Position numbers and translations under genes: made by a program. 64,000 bases of DNA from Sinotaia quadrata (lineage: Eukaryota > Mollusca > Gastropoda > Architaenioglossa > Viviparidae), in contig CM054177.1 of assembly GCA_028829895.1 (NCBI GenBank), forward strand, positions 79,010,163-79,074,162, read 5' to 3'. A model generated the notes under the pieces. It searched no databases, was not told where the DNA came from, and saw only the letters and a program-made list of their open reading frames with translations. Shown here piece by piece: positions 47,221 through 59,621 of the stretch; position 1 is the stretch's first letter; each line of letters opens with the position of its first letter.

Positions 47221-47454
47221 ACTGCGGTGAGAAACTTACATGAACCCGACTATGTCAAAATCATAGGATTAACTGATGAATAATAAAAAAACAATCCACT
47301 TTGCCAGGAACAAGACTTATAACCCTTAGACGAGGATAAGAATCAGCTTTCCCAAAATTAAATGATAAGTGAAAGGCACCAACAGAAAAAAGAAAAATAA
47401 ACAGCTCTATTTGCCAAAGTTATTATAGTTTGGGTAAAGAATGATAACAGGACA

Positions 47455-47690
47455 TATGTTTCGTAACTGGTGGTTATAAAGCGGGCAAAAAAAAAAAAAA
47501 AAAAGATAGTCAAACATTTCGAAGCTGGAGGTTATAAAGCGGGCAAAAAGATATACTATTCCAAACTAGAGGTTATAAAGCGGGTAAGAAAAGAACTGGA
47601 CAATTCCAAACTGGGGGTTATAAAGCGGGCAAGAAAAATAACCAGACAATTCCAAGCTGGAGTGACAGAGATAAAGTGGACAAGAAAAGA
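47455..47690. repeat. Minisatellite, about 45-60 bp unit
   Basis: Five copies with GGTTATAAAGCGGGCAA and AATTCCAAACTGG. An A-run lies in the first copy. Confidence 0.9.
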
Positions 47691-48639
47691 TAATCTGACT
47701 TGCTAGTCTCGAATAATAATGTACACAAGAAAAGGCTTGGCCAAACTGGAGCTAAAAATACCAACCTGGAGCTAAAATAAACAGGAAAAAAAAGCTAAAA
47801 CTAATTTACTCGGTGTGAAGTATTCAAAGAAATATCCTATTTAATTGCATAAGAAACCAACAGCAAAATGTGCGTACATTTATTTTTTTTTATCGTTTTT
47901 ACATGCTTGTCTATCTTAACATACACAAAAATAAAATGATTTTTTTTTTTTATAATTACATGAAAACCTTATACTACAGTCAATGCCACTCACTCCTGAT
48001 TTAAAGTAAAATGAACAAAATAATAATGCAGATTAACATCACTCACTTGGCTTGTGTCACTAAAACAATTTATAATAATATGCAATATATAAATGTGCAT
48101 GCTGTTTGTGCTTGCGTTAGTTTGTGTGTGGTTGTGGAAGAGTGTTTATGAGCGTTATGTGCGTTTATGAATTTGTTTGCATGTATGTGAGAGTATAAGA
48201 AAGTCCAAGCATATGCGTGTGTGTGGGGGTGGGGGATGATGGTAGTGGTGGTGAGAGTGTGTGCGTTCCGTAGGTGTAGATCTGTGTGCCTATGGTGATG
48301 ACGCTGGACTGTTCAGTAAAGGGTTCGGCCTTGACCTCACCAAATAATAAATACAAAATAAAATTAATTTAAAAAATAATAGAACAAAACAAAAAGCGTA
48401 CAGCATCGACAATTGTTGACATGTCTGCAGTAAATAGACACACAGAACGTTCCGCTTCATTGGTCAGTGAATAAATGAATAATATTGCTCAGCTCGTGAT
48501 CAAAAGGAAAATGGGCGTGGACACTAGCTGTATTTGCTGACATGATTTCATGATACTGACCACTGTCTTGCCAGTTTGACTGATTTAAAGTCTACTTAAT
48601 TCTGCTACTTATTCAGACAATTATAAACTTTATGTATTA
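47691..48639. other. Unassigned spacer
   Basis: AT-rich DNA with T-runs near 47883 and 47940 and a GT-rich patch near 48110-48290. No gene. Confidence 0.42.
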
Positions 48640-49145
48640 TACTCAATTATTACGGTAATTGCGTTTTTTTACGTATTTTACTAATATATTACGGTAACAG
48701 CACTACATAATTACATACTTTACTGACATATTACGGTAATTACGTTACGTAAATTACGTAATTTACTCACTGCGGCCACTGAACTCGGTAATTACATACA
48801 TGACTACATATTGCGGCAAAAGCCCTAGATAATTACGCATTTATTGCGGCCACTGAGCTACGTAATTACGTACTTTACTGACATATTGCGGTAGCTGTCC
48901 TACAAGTAAATTACGTACTTTACCGACATATTGCGGTAGCTGTCCTACAAGTAAATTACGTACTTTACCGACATATTGCGGTAGCTGTCCTACGAGTAAA
49001 TTACGTACTTTACCTACATGTTGCGGTAGCTGTCCTACGAGTAAATTACGTACTTACTGACATATTGCGGTAGCTGTGGTACGAGTAAATTACGTACTTT
49101 ACTGACATATTGCGGTAAATGCGCTGGATAATTACGTATTTTACT
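48640..49145. repeat. 45-bp minisatellite rich in TTACGTA, about 11 copies
   Basis: Well-kept units of 45 bp (48910, 48955 and so on) contain ATTACGTACTTTAC, CGACATATTGCGGTAGC and TGTCCTACGAGTAA. The left part is decayed. TACGTA palindromes recur in each unit. Confidence 0.93.
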
Positions 49146-49479
49146 TATGTATTTTATATCTATTTCACGTTGTTTATTTAAGCAATTAATCTATTTAATT
49201 AAACACACTTAAATTAACGATTTTTGCGGTAATTACTTTTACTGCTCGAATTTTTATTACGTCGCCTAATTCTCCAGTTAACTTTTGTACAGAGCCCACA
49301 GTGTGACTCTTATGTTATTTTGCTGACTTGGAATTCTACGGTGAAATATTGCATTCCGAGTGTTTTATTTCAGACCGCCCAATCGGCTAATGAGATCATC
49401 CAAGGAAATTAACAGTTAGTGTTTGAAACCTAATAATTATTGATAAACTAACAAATAGCAAAGAATTTACCTTAAAATA
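49146..49479. other. AT-rich spacer
   Basis: Nothing recognised. Confidence 0.4.
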
Positions 49480-49885
49480 GCGATACAAATTACTCCACAG
49501 AAATGTCTCGTGATAAAGATTGCTTATAACGAAACAGTACAAATTACTACACTGAAATGTTTGAAAGTTTGGTTAGAGATATACAATACAGTTGAAATTA
49601 CCATACAAAAATATTTGATAGTCCAATTTGACCTCTTTTGTAAAATGCAAATTATCACACAGAAATGTTGATTGCCAGACAAAAATAGCTGATAGTTCTG
49701 CTGATTTGTAACAAAACAGTACTGATTGCCAGACAAAAATAGCTGATAGTTCTGCTGATTTGTAACAAAACAGTACTGATTGCCAGACAAAAATACTTGA
49801 TAGTTCGGTTGATTTGTAACAAAACAGTACTGATTGCCAGAAAAAAATACTTGATAGTGTTGACTTGTGACAAAACACAAGTTAC
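49480..49885. repeat. 54-bp minisatellite, about 7 copies
   Basis: Units with AGTACTGATTGCCAGACAAA and TTCTGCTGATTTGTAACAAA; four right-hand units are close copies and the left ones are decayed. The 54-bp period keeps reverse frames open. Confidence 0.94.
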
Positions 49886-50345
49886 CACATAAGTATCTAA
49901 TACAGCTCGGCTTTACTTTTTTCTTTTATAGTATTTACTGAAGCTTAAAGTTTGATGTACAATTTTTTTAACAATAAAATCTATCTGTAAATTACAGGCA
50001 GAAATTTCTCATATTATTTCATATCAAGACAGCACTACTTTGACATAAATGCTTCACTTTCTGGACAGTACTTTGACATAAATGTTTCACTTTTCCTTGT
50101 TGTTTTCTCATCCTAGATACGTCTTACTGACCTGGAAATAACTCTTCAATTAATCTCCTGGACAACCAAAGTAAACAGACTCTGGAACTCAGAATCATTT
50201 TTTCTGCCCTGCTCACCACTTAAGACAGACACTCTGTACTGAATTTTGTATTGCTTTTCTTTTCTTTTTTTTTCTTTTTTTTTTTTTGTGGGCAGGAGGT
50301 ATTTTATCAGCGGAATTAGTTACATAAGAAATAGAGTTGTCTTAC
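49886..50345. other. Unassigned spacer, likely intronic if the exon at 50346 is real
   Basis: T-rich with a T-run at about 50260-50287. On the reverse strand it starts with GTAAGACAA, a consensus intron start. Confidence 0.35.
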
Positions 50346-50526
50346 CTGTCTCTGTCTTCGATTCCTTCTCCCTGTCCGAGTAACATCCCTGAGGACAACC
50401 CACAAGCAGAACGATCAGCAAAGCACTGGACAACGTGTCGGATGACTTGACCAGACGGGTTGCTGTACTACCGAACACGCCGAACGCCAGAAACACGTGT
50501 TGATAGTTCCAGTACATTTTTGCCAT
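50346..50526 (-). CDS. Candidate first coding exon with signal peptide, gene unidentified
   Basis: The reverse strand reads 60 codons from an ATG at 50526 (second ATG at 50517). The exon ends in GAGACAG followed directly by GTAAGA, an excellent splice donor, in phase 1. The product has one short hydrophobic stretch near residues 11-19 and a strong hydrophobic core, ALLIVLLVG, near residues 35-43, followed by CPQGCYS and a charged tail. That layout fits a signal peptide with a long N-terminal part, as in many secreted or neuropeptide precursors, or a signal anchor. Upstream DNA (50540-50660) is GC-rich and the frame stays open there to 50673. The region is not repetitive. I do not recognise the protein, and the next exon would lie at lower coordinates, possibly beyond the arrays. 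No homologue was checked. Confidence 0.38.
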
Positions 50527-50998
50527 CTGCTCCAAAACTGCCCACCACTGCACACGTGCTGTGGGAGGGGGGTGTGGCTGGCCGCGTGCATCCGTTCTAG
50601 CTGCGGCAGTATGAGGGGCGCGCATGCGATTTACAGGAAATCTGCGAGGAGCCGATGGGGGCTGCTTCTCCAAATAAATTTTGACGGGTGGAACATGAGT
50701 TTTCGCTGCCAGTCCTGTCCTCCGGTATACTGCGAGGAAGGATGTGGACCGTATGGCACTTTCTCTTTACATGGCGGAACGAAGTCGCAGACATTCCTTT
50801 GTCATCATTGATAAATGCAACACTGCTCTTTTTCTTAAGCACTGGACGATTTTTGAGCCATCGTTTGAATTAAAGACACAATATTTAGTAATGTCGGTTA
50901 GTCATTTTACGGTAAGATTAGTAGAGAACAGAATGAATGGAGGAAACTGGTTATCAGGTCATCAGTTGTGCCACAACGGTCGACAAGACTAAGGGATA

Positions 50999-51227
<229 letters not shown>

Positions 51228-51614
51228 TAATTTTATAATACATAATCATAATACATTTACTAAACAATAATGCTCTTGCTATATAGACTGACTATTAAAA
51301 GTCGATTACTCACTTAGTGTATGGAGAAGATAATCGAGAATTGCATACCCTAATTTGTAACAATCACACAAAGTTATCATTAACGTTCAGATAGACGTAT
51401 GTTTCGCTGTCTCCGATTGGTTGCTATTGAGCGTATCGGCGTGGAGGTCAAACAGTTTTTAAACTTGTGATAGAGGAAATTGGTGTACAAGTAATATTTA
51501 TTTGTTAAGCAGGTTCGCAGTAATTATCATATCATGACAATTCTATTCAAAAACTTGCTTTCGTGGTGTTGGTGCTTTCAAGCCTAGCATAGAGTTAATA
51601 GTCAATATATATGT

Positions 51615-51616
<2 letters not shown>

Positions 51617-51689
<73 letters not shown>
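51617..51689. repeat. (GT)n microsatellite
   Basis: Uninterrupted GT run of about 73 bp. Confidence 0.98.
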
Positions 51690-51690
<1 letters not shown>

Positions 51691-52469
51691 ACGCGCATTT
51701 ACAATTATCACCATTAGCATTCTTTCTTTTTAATTAATAGTTTGTCTTCTTTCTTTCCGCTATCTATATTATAAGAAATCGCATTCATTTCTTTAAGTGA
51801 CAAGTATTGAATAGAGTTCACTGACTGAATGTAATTAATATACTTACTATGGTTTATTTTTTACCGTGTTCGCAAACAAAAACTCTCGGAGAATAGGGTG
51901 GGTGTGAGGAGTACTTCAAACTCTTGGGGCTGAAACATGATAAGTGAGTTCACAGCAGTTCTAGCATTGGTTATAGTGCAAAATTACAAATAAAGCTCAG
52001 TTTTATCTCCACAGTTTTGAGGCTCATTTACTCTCCATCTTATTTATGTTCCAAGTCCTTTGTCTTCTTTGTTATATTCGGTTTTTCTTCATCTTGTATA
52101 CCCTAGAGTTACCGCCAACTGTCCTTTCATTTAAAATTTAAATAAAGAGGTCCTTTATTAATTAAAAACAAAAATAATTCCATTTTAAAACAACAGAAAA
52201 AGTAATTTTTACCTTAGAAAATAAAGAAAAAAAATCATTTCTACGAATCTTTCTAGTTTCACTACCTTGATACAACGACAACGACATTTAGACATTATTG
52301 TTTATGAAAGTTCAGCTCTTATAAGGCAGATGCTTATAATAATATTCTCATTTCTTATAATCAAACTTCATTGTGTTTGTTATCCATGCCACTCTCCATT
52401 TTGGACTCGCTTTGACCGCCATCTTGTACCTGAAGGTTGCCAATGTAAAGATCACTAACAATCTATTTG
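51690..52469. other. AT-rich spacer
   Basis: Nothing recognised. Confidence 0.4.
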
Positions 52470-52995
52470 TCCAAATTCTGTTAGTCAAGGTTATCCCGGC
52501 CAGTCTTTTCTTTGTCAGGGTTATTCTAGCGAATTGTCTTAGTCAGATTGTCCAAGTCAGAGTTATTCTAGCCAAACTTATCCTACCCAGCATGTCCTAG
52601 CCAGATTTATTCTAGCCAACTAGTGTCCGAGCTAGTTAACTAGACGTATCCTAGCGAATTGTCCTAGTTACCTTTCCTAGACATAGTTATTCTAGCCAGA
52701 CTATCTTATTCCGCTTATACTAGTCAGAGTTACCCTACCCAGACTATCCTGTCTAGCTTGTCCAAATCAAAGTTATTCTACCCAGACTATCCTATCTAGC
52801 TTGTCCAATTCAGTTATTCTAGCCAGACTATCCTATCTAGCTTTTCCAAATCAGAGTTATTCTAGCCAGACTATCCTATCTAGCTTGTCCAATTCAGAGT
52901 TATTCTAGCCAGACTTATCCTACCCAGGATGTCCTATCCAGACTTATTCGAGTCGGCTTGACCTAGCTAGAGTTATCCCAGAAAGATGTATCTCT
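52470..52995. repeat. Degenerate minisatellite, about 43 bp unit
   Basis: Around 12 copies with GAGTTATTCTAGCCAGACTA and TCCTATCTAGCTTGTCCAA. Internal 14-16-bp similarity suggests a shorter ancestral unit. Confidence 0.9.
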
Positions 52996-53061
52996 TTAAT
53001 TGTCCATCTACATCTCACATTTCTTGCTGGCATTCCATTCGCACAGGTAAGCTACATTGCC

Positions 53062-53398
53062 TCTAAATTTTCAGTATGTACAGGTAGATTTCTTATAAAC
53101 CTTCAGTAAACACAGGTAGATATCCTATAAATCTTCAGGAAACACATATCCTACAAACCTTCAGTATACATATATAGATTTCCTATAAATCTTCATTATA
53201 CATTAGATTTCCTATACATCTTCAGTATACATAGATTTCTTCTAAATCTTCGGTCTACACAGGTAGATTTCCTATAAACCTTCAGTATACACAGGCAGAT
53301 TTCCTATAAACCTTCAGTATACACAGGTACATTTCTTATAAACCTTCAGTATACATAGATAGATTTCCTATAAATCTTCAGTATACACAGGTAGATCA
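53062..53398. repeat. 32-bp minisatellite, about 10 copies
   Basis: Core CCTTCAGTATACACAGGTAG and ATTTCCTATAAA, with moderate divergence. Confidence 0.94.
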
Positions 53399-53559
53399 AG
53401 GTCTGATCATTAAAATTTCTAACACGTTATTTTCCTATAAAATACCGAGATTATTTTTAAAGAGAACGAGTGAGATTCGTTTATGGAAGCGACTCCCTAA
53501 CAAGAGCAATCATCCCTAGGACAAGCACGAGTCCTAAAACAATACCACTTTGATGTAAA

Positions 53560-53872
53560 CATCCTGCCACTTTGGACGTAACGCTCTGCCACTTTAGACG
53601 TAAACATCCTGTCATTTTAGACGTAAATGCCCTGCCCCTTTAGACGTAAATGCTTTGCCAATTTAGATATAAAGGCTCTGCCACTTAGGAAGTAAACACT
53701 CTGCCACTCTGGACGTAACGCTCTGCCACTTTAGTCGTAAACGCCCTGCCATTTTGGACGTAGCTCTTTGCGACTTTGGACACAACACTCTGCCACTCTG
53801 GACGTAAGGCTCTGCTAGTTTGGACGTAAGGCTCTGCTAGTCTGGACGTAAGGTTCTGCTAGTTTGGACGAT
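53560..53872. repeat. 23-bp minisatellite, about 13 copies
   Basis: Core GCCACTTTGGACGTAA plus CGCTCT, degenerate. The last units share CTGCTAGTTTGGACGTAAGG. Confidence 0.92.
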
Positions 53873-54799
53873 CTGCCTCAGTATTCCGTTCTGATTCACA
53901 TTCTAATCAAAGACTGGAATGACTTCAAGTCTTCAACCTTACAACTTTATTCTGAGTTTTAAGAAAGGGAAACAACGCAGGGAGTAGTCAGGTAGAATAT
54001 AGAAGTTGGTTATTGCTTTTTGTACAGGCGGGGTGGGGGGAGAGAGGTCAGATACTTGACTTGAAAGGGGGAGAAAGGCCGTGTGCACGAGTGTAGACAC
54101 GGGGGGGTGGAGGGACCACTATTTTCAAACAACTGGTTTTCCTTCTCCACCCCACTCCTTAATCGATTCAGAACGTCTTGTGAAAAAACTGGTTTCCGTC
54201 TGACCATTTGGAACAAATTCGTGTGTATTTCCTGAGAAAATCGCTCTTTGGTAGGTCTAGAACTCTCAGGATTTTTCGGCATGTGGGTCCTGGGGACTTG
54301 CGAAAACTGTGCAGCGAGTACTGCTTGTGTACTGTGCACAGTGTGTATAGAGTGTATATTGTGTATTGTGTTGTCTCCTACAATCATTTTAGAAAAGAGT
54401 GGGAGTAGGCTTTTGATGGATGGGGGGGGGGATAAATTAAGTGACTTACGTTCACTTCCCAACTTCTGAGACGTTAATTAATTCCCATCAGTACAATGCA
54501 GCACACGTGGTTATGGTTACGGAATGTAATTAACTCAGCATTATTAATCACACTTTGTGCAGGCAAACCCATCTGGGTTCATAAAAGATCGTCTGACCGT
54601 TATTTAATTTTTTTAAAATAAAATGTATAAACCTTCCTTGTGAAGCATGCTTCGTGACTTGCATCAAACGCCATTTTTATTTTCACGTCTAGGAAGTACT
54701 GCACATGAAAGACAATTGCCATGTGAATACCCCACGCAAAATTTGACAAGAGTTCTAAAGCGATTCAGAGTGTGGCGCGAGCTAAGAATTTTGTGAAAC
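53873..54799. other. Unassigned spacer
   Basis: Contains a reverse open frame at 54010-54462 (150 codons) without repeats or a recognisable domain. Part of it (His/Ile/Thr-rich) comes from a GTGTAT-rich patch near 54330-54370. I do not call it a gene. G-runs lie near 54101 and 54421. Confidence 0.4.
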
Positions 54800-55145
54800 A
54801 CTGCTTTAGAGGGAAGATTGTTTTAGAGTAGAGATTGCTTTAGTGGAGAGATTGTTTGAATGGGGAGAGCTGTTTTAGATTGGAAATTACTGTAAAGTCA
54901 ATAAATAATTTAAAGGGGAGAGCTGCTTTAGAAGGAAGAGCTGTTTTAGATTGGAAATTACTGTAAAGTCAATAAATAATTTAAAGGGGAGAGCTACTTT
55001 AGAAGGAAGAGCTGTTTGATTGGAAATTACTGTAAAGTCAATAAATAATTTAAAGGGGAGAGCTACCTTAGAAGGGAAATTACTGTAAAGTAAATAAATA
55101 ATTTAAAGTGGGAGCTACTTTAAAAGAGAGAGCTGCTTTATAGTG
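54800..55145. repeat. 71-bp minisatellite, about 4 copies
   Basis: Units with GATTGGAAATTACTGTAAAG, TCAATAAATAATTTAAAGGG and GAGAGCTGCTTTAGAAGG. A shorter TTTAGAG-type repeat leads into it from about 54800. Confidence 0.92.
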
Positions 55146-55178
55146 GAGGCTGTTTCAGAACGGGAGTATGATTCAGAG

Positions 55179-56036
55179 AAGGGGTGGGCAAAGTACAGCC
55201 CGCGGGCCTCATGCGGCCTGCCAAGGGTTTTCATGCGGCCTAGGAGCAAGTCCTACGTTCACGCTATTTAAATTTCTCAAGTGTAAAATGTCTTTCTAAT
55301 TTTGAGAGAAATGTAACCACGCGATACCAAATACACATCCAGTGGGAAAAGCCATAGAAATTTCAATAGAATTTTGTTTGACTTGTTTCACATTCTGTTC
55401 ATATGTCTGATTATTTTTCAAATCCACCAACTCGATCGAGGTGCGCGCGCATGTGTTGTCTTTCACTGTTCACACGCTCGTGATTGGCTGATTGCGTCGT
55501 CAATGTGTTTTGACTGTGTGTCATCGGAACCAGCGCGCTTACGCGCCAAAAAGATTTTTTGAACAGTGTATGCACCCGCTATGGCAGACGAGTGACTCGC
55601 AGTTAACGCGAAATTGTTAAGTGAAGAATTTACCGTGATTGACAGTTCCGTATCGATCTAAACATTTAAAAAAGCTTTTATTATCTGTCAAAGTTTAGCC
55701 AAAATGGTTCGAGGATTTCTAGAAATCGAAAAATTGAAGATGAATGCCCTGCGTTTAACAAGGAGTGGACTGACAAGAATTTCTTTACTAATGTTGAAGT
55801 TATAGCTGTGTATTTGATTTGTTTAAGACACTATTGCCGTTTTCAAGGAGTTCAATTTGAAACGTCACTTTCAAACTAAGCACAGTAACTTTGGAAATAT
55901 TTATCAAAACAAGAACTGCAAAAGAAAGCAATTGATCTGCTAAAAAGTCGAAATCACAGCAAGCTGTGTTTGTGAAAACTTTACCTTTACAAGAGAATGC
56001 AACAAAGACAAGTTTCGTTTTGGCTAAGTGTGTTCA
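55179..56036 (+). mobile_element. hAT transposon, 5' part with BED-finger transposase remnant
   Basis: The left end reads AAGGGGTGGGCAAAGTACAG, close to the CAGGGGTGGGCAAA terminus of animal hAT elements, with CCGCGGGCC just inside. About 540 bp further in, at 55721, a transposase remnant reads KIEDECPAFNKEWTDKNFF and then VEVIAVYLICL. After a one-frame slip near 55826 it continues AVFKEFNLKRHFQTKH. That is the BED-type zinc finger region of hAT transposases related to those that gave vertebrate ZBED5/GTF2IRD2-like genes. The first finger Cys is replaced by Tyr. The match ends at SFVLAK near 56033, where the dispersed repeat begins. No right terminus was found. Confidence 0.82.
55721..56033 (+). 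pseudogene. hAT transposase N-terminal remnant
   Basis: In intact relatives this region forms a BED zinc finger (two Cys, two His) that binds the transposon ends. Here the second Cys and the H-x4-H-like pair in LKRHFQTKH remain, the first Cys is lost, and at least one frameshift and several stops are present (for example after the QNKN-like segment). The RNase H-like catalytic core is absent from the window. Confidence 0.8.
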
Positions 56037-56692
56037 TAATGTTTGTAAGAGAGAAAGGAGTTTAGAGATGAAATATGCCTGAAATTTAGTGCTGCATTAA
56101 TTTGACTTTTGCAGAGAAAGTACACCTTTCGTTTCAAGCAGCTGTGACTACTGTATTTGCTTGGTCACGTTTGTGTGTGAATCCAGCGTTGTCGTCAATG
56201 TATCAGTAAAACATGTTGCTGTAAGTTGATTCCTGTGAATTCCATTCAAGAGCCAATAGAGTGGAAATGGTGGCATGAGTTTATCTCGAGAATTTACAAA
56301 GTTTATTTTGAAAGTTCCTTTTAGTGTATTGAGTACTACACTCGAGACATTCCTCCTGCTGGGTTTGACAGCTCATGTGAAATTCAGGACGATTCTCTAC
56401 AGTGCACTTTGTGAGCTCATCGAAGATTCTGGAACAATTGTGTAACATGCCTAGAAGGGACACATGAGGCTGTCGCCCAAACTTGTTGCAAACTGCATGA
56501 TTGTAAACCCGTGCTGGTGATAGCTGCCATCTTTGAAACGGTTATGTGCATTTGACTTCCATTATTTCTCTTAAACTCTACTCTCATTTCCATGATGATA
56601 TTTAGAAATTTGATTATACATTTATGTTAACTGACTGCTAATGTTTCTGCTAGGATAAACAGAATGATTGTCCAGCATTAATCGAACAGTAG
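56037..56692 (-). mobile_element. Unclassified dispersed repeat, copy 2
   Basis: Reverse-orientation counterpart of 26501-27175. On its left it cuts off the hAT transposase match and on its right it abuts the LINE fragment. The junctions suggest either that it inserted into the hAT element together with the LINE, as its 3' tail, or that three elements are nested. The copies have diverged by many point changes and small gaps. Confidence 0.75.
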
Positions 56693-56694
56693 CT

Positions 56695-57346
56695 TATATC
56701 CTTCTTTCGAGATCCACTGTGAAGGTCCATGACTTACAGGTATATAAAACACAGATACAACCAAGGAACATGTCAGTCTGATCTTTGAGCTGACTGAGAT
56801 GTTTCTGTCTTTCTAGACTGTCTTCAGTCTTGCCATTGCTGTTATTGTCATCGCAATTCTGGACAATATTTCAGGTTTTGATCCCTCGTCTGTCACGGTG
56901 GCTCCTAAGTATTTGAATTTATTAACTATTTCCAATTTCTGATCACCAATCATGATGTCATTGCCAATGCCACTGGTGTTGTGGACATCAATTTGGTCTT
57001 CTCTGCACTGATTTCCATACCAAAAGAGTAGCTGTCCTGTCCAGTTTTTCCACCAATTAAGCTATCCCCTCCTTATTTCTTGCAAGGCCATCAATGTCAT
57101 CAGCAAAGCGTAAGTTCGTTATTGTCCTGCCTCCAATTCTGACATTTCCTTCATGACCTTCCAGAGCATCTGTCATGATTCTTTTAAGGAAGATGTTAAA
57201 GAGAATAGGCGAAAGTAAACAGCCTTGTCTGACTCCCACTGTTGTACTAAACCAATCTCCTATTTGGCTGTTGAAGCAGACTGCGCTGGTGGCCTTGCTG
57301 TAAAGGCTTTCTATAACTTTGATCAGGTTGGCATTGATAGGTGACA
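56695..57346 (-). pseudogene. Non-LTR retrotransposon reverse transcriptase fragment
   Basis: Read on the reverse strand from 57346: NLIKVIESLYSKATSAV, then GDWFSTTVGVRQGCLLSP, NIFLKRIMTDALEGHEG and TNLRFADDIDGLA, which is the FADD active site of reverse transcriptase. It continues with FGMEISAEKTKLM, a stop and frame slip, then FKYLGATVTDEGSKPEILSR and SSKIRLTCSLVVSVF. This is the palm and thumb part of a LINE RT of a type common in invertebrate genomes; the clade is not assigned. The 5' half, including the endonuclease, is absent, as expected for a truncated copy. In-frame stops and one frameshift show it is dead. Confidence 0.93.
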
Positions 57347-59621
57347 GACTACAACATATAATATGTAAGTGAGTGGTCTATTTAACAAGAAATAACATGA
57401 TACAGCATGGTTACATGTAGCAAATAGTTCAACAGTTACAATTAGAGTTTATAAATAAGTATAGTGCCTACTCATGACCAAGTGGTGTCATGAGAATGTT
57501 CGTTTTGAGTCCTAAGGCACTGTAGTAGGTTATTTGGTTCATTTGTATAAGCAAACTCTAAATTAGTTTATAAGAGAACACTGAGTGTTTCTGAGTGAAT
57601 TTTATAATACTTTGATTAATGTTCAAATGAATTCAATTGTATCTTGAATGAAGATGTGCAGTTGTTGACATTATAAGTATATAACTTTATGATCTTCTGA
57701 CGTGCCGTCTATGGTCCCAGTGAATGTCATAGCAGATGCACATGCTGTCCGTTGAACCGGTCCTTGGCATATGGGCCGTTCTGCTCTGGTGTTACTTTGC
57801 GGTACAATTACTCGTGAAAGTCAACATCCAGGATAAAGTGGTTCTGTTCTGGCATTGTTTGCAGCTCAGCATTCACCGAATCAACGTCTGAGATAAAGTG
57901 CCAGTCTGCCAGTGAAATATACATGGGCTAAGAATTCATGTGTTCTCTTACAGAGCACTCTTACTTACACGGTCATCATACATTTAATATCACAAGCGAA
58001 ATATAACATAATTAATGTCAAGAGATAAACATGAATATAATATTAGTTAGGCAAGCAAAACCACAAACTTCGGCAATAATATATACAAAGGATGGTTTTG
58101 TTCCATATTGATAACTGGTGATCAGGTTAGCAGTATGATTATACCTTGTTAACACTGGGAGCCAAATAACACGTTGCCTCAATGGTCAGCTGCATGCAAC
58201 TGATGATTTACAGGTTAGTTTCTGGTACATTCGTTCATGTGGCTGAGCTGCACTTTGACTGATTAGAAAGTTGTCTAGAACATTCAGGTATGTTCCAGCC
58301 TGGGGATAATGGTCAGCCTTTCTGGTAGGTAGGTTTATGTGTTATATGATGGGAAATTTTCCATATATTTTATATAAATTTTCATGACGTAATTTAAATT
58401 GAACACTATTGTAATTTGAATGACATGTACATTGCATCATGCTTGTTTTAGAAGTGAGCTCCTGAACGAATGAGTCATGCATGGTGGCAGATTTACTGAC
58501 CCGTGTTTGATATGTGCGCAAATTAGGTATGCGAGTGTTTGTTGTTTAAATGGCCCGTAAACATGGCAAAGGAATAATGCGTGTGTGTGTGTGTTTGGGT
58601 ATACAATGGGAAGCATTGTTACTGGGCTAGTAGAGGTGGTCAGAAGTTGTTACAAAAGTCATAATAGTATTAAAGTGATAGCAAATTACCTGTTACTCTT
58701 TTTTCAACTGTCTCTTGGGGTGAGCATTTAAGATTGGGTCCCTCCCTATTTGGGTTGTACAAGGAGCAGTAAACCCTGGCTGGATAAGGTAAAAGCGTCT
58801 TTGTATTGTGTGAATGGTTAGGTTTTATTATGATGCTATATGTTATGTTTTATTTTGAACATGTTAACATTTATTTCTTTGCCAAACTTAGTATTTATTA
58901 ATAAAGCAATTGACTGGACACTTAGACTCTGCAATTGCTTGTGTTTCAGGGTTTTGTTTCTGGTTTTGGTTTCATCTTGATCTTTGATTTCAATGTGAGC
59001 TTTGGATTCTATTCCTGATGTGATGTCATGTCATATTGATAGTCTACCAGCATGTGTACGTCACTCCAGTGCATCAGATAAGTTGTGATCACGAATGTGA
59101 CTACAGTGTGGCTTGAACTTGCTCTATGAGGTATTATGATGACATAATAATTAATTATTACTTATTTTTCTAAATCTTTTCTTTTATTAAAATTCTTGTT
59201 ATTACTTTTTAATCTCACGTATGTGCTAGTGAAAAGTAATTCCTATCATTTGTATCTTAGTCTGAAGTGATAGTCTAATGATTACATCTTGTCCTCTGTC
59301 TATTCATAATTGTCATACATCTATTCATTAACATCAATTCTCGGCTATAACTGAGTGGGGGCCATGAGCCAATTTGGCGGCATACTAGTATATCGGTGTA
59401 ACATTTGCATATATACATATATAACCAGTGACCCATACTCTGCATCGGCTCTTGTAGATGTCTTGTATCATAACTAACTACTATTTGATATAATTCATTA
59501 TTACAAAGTCACCCCAGAGTACAGTGGCATCAATATGTAGTTTATTTTTTGAGGGGTGGGTGTGAGCTACAGTAGCCATTATGTGACACTCCCTGAATAA
59601 GAATAAATTTGGGATTCCAAG
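57347..59621. other. Single-copy AT-rich region without arrays
   Basis: No tandem repeat beyond a short GT run near 58580 and a GGTA doublet at 58325. No coding exon recognised. Confidence 0.45.

Noticed and set aside
54010..54462. 150-codon reverse frame
   Set aside because: Non-repetitive but without a known motif; one part derives from a GTGTAT-rich patch. Left as unassigned.
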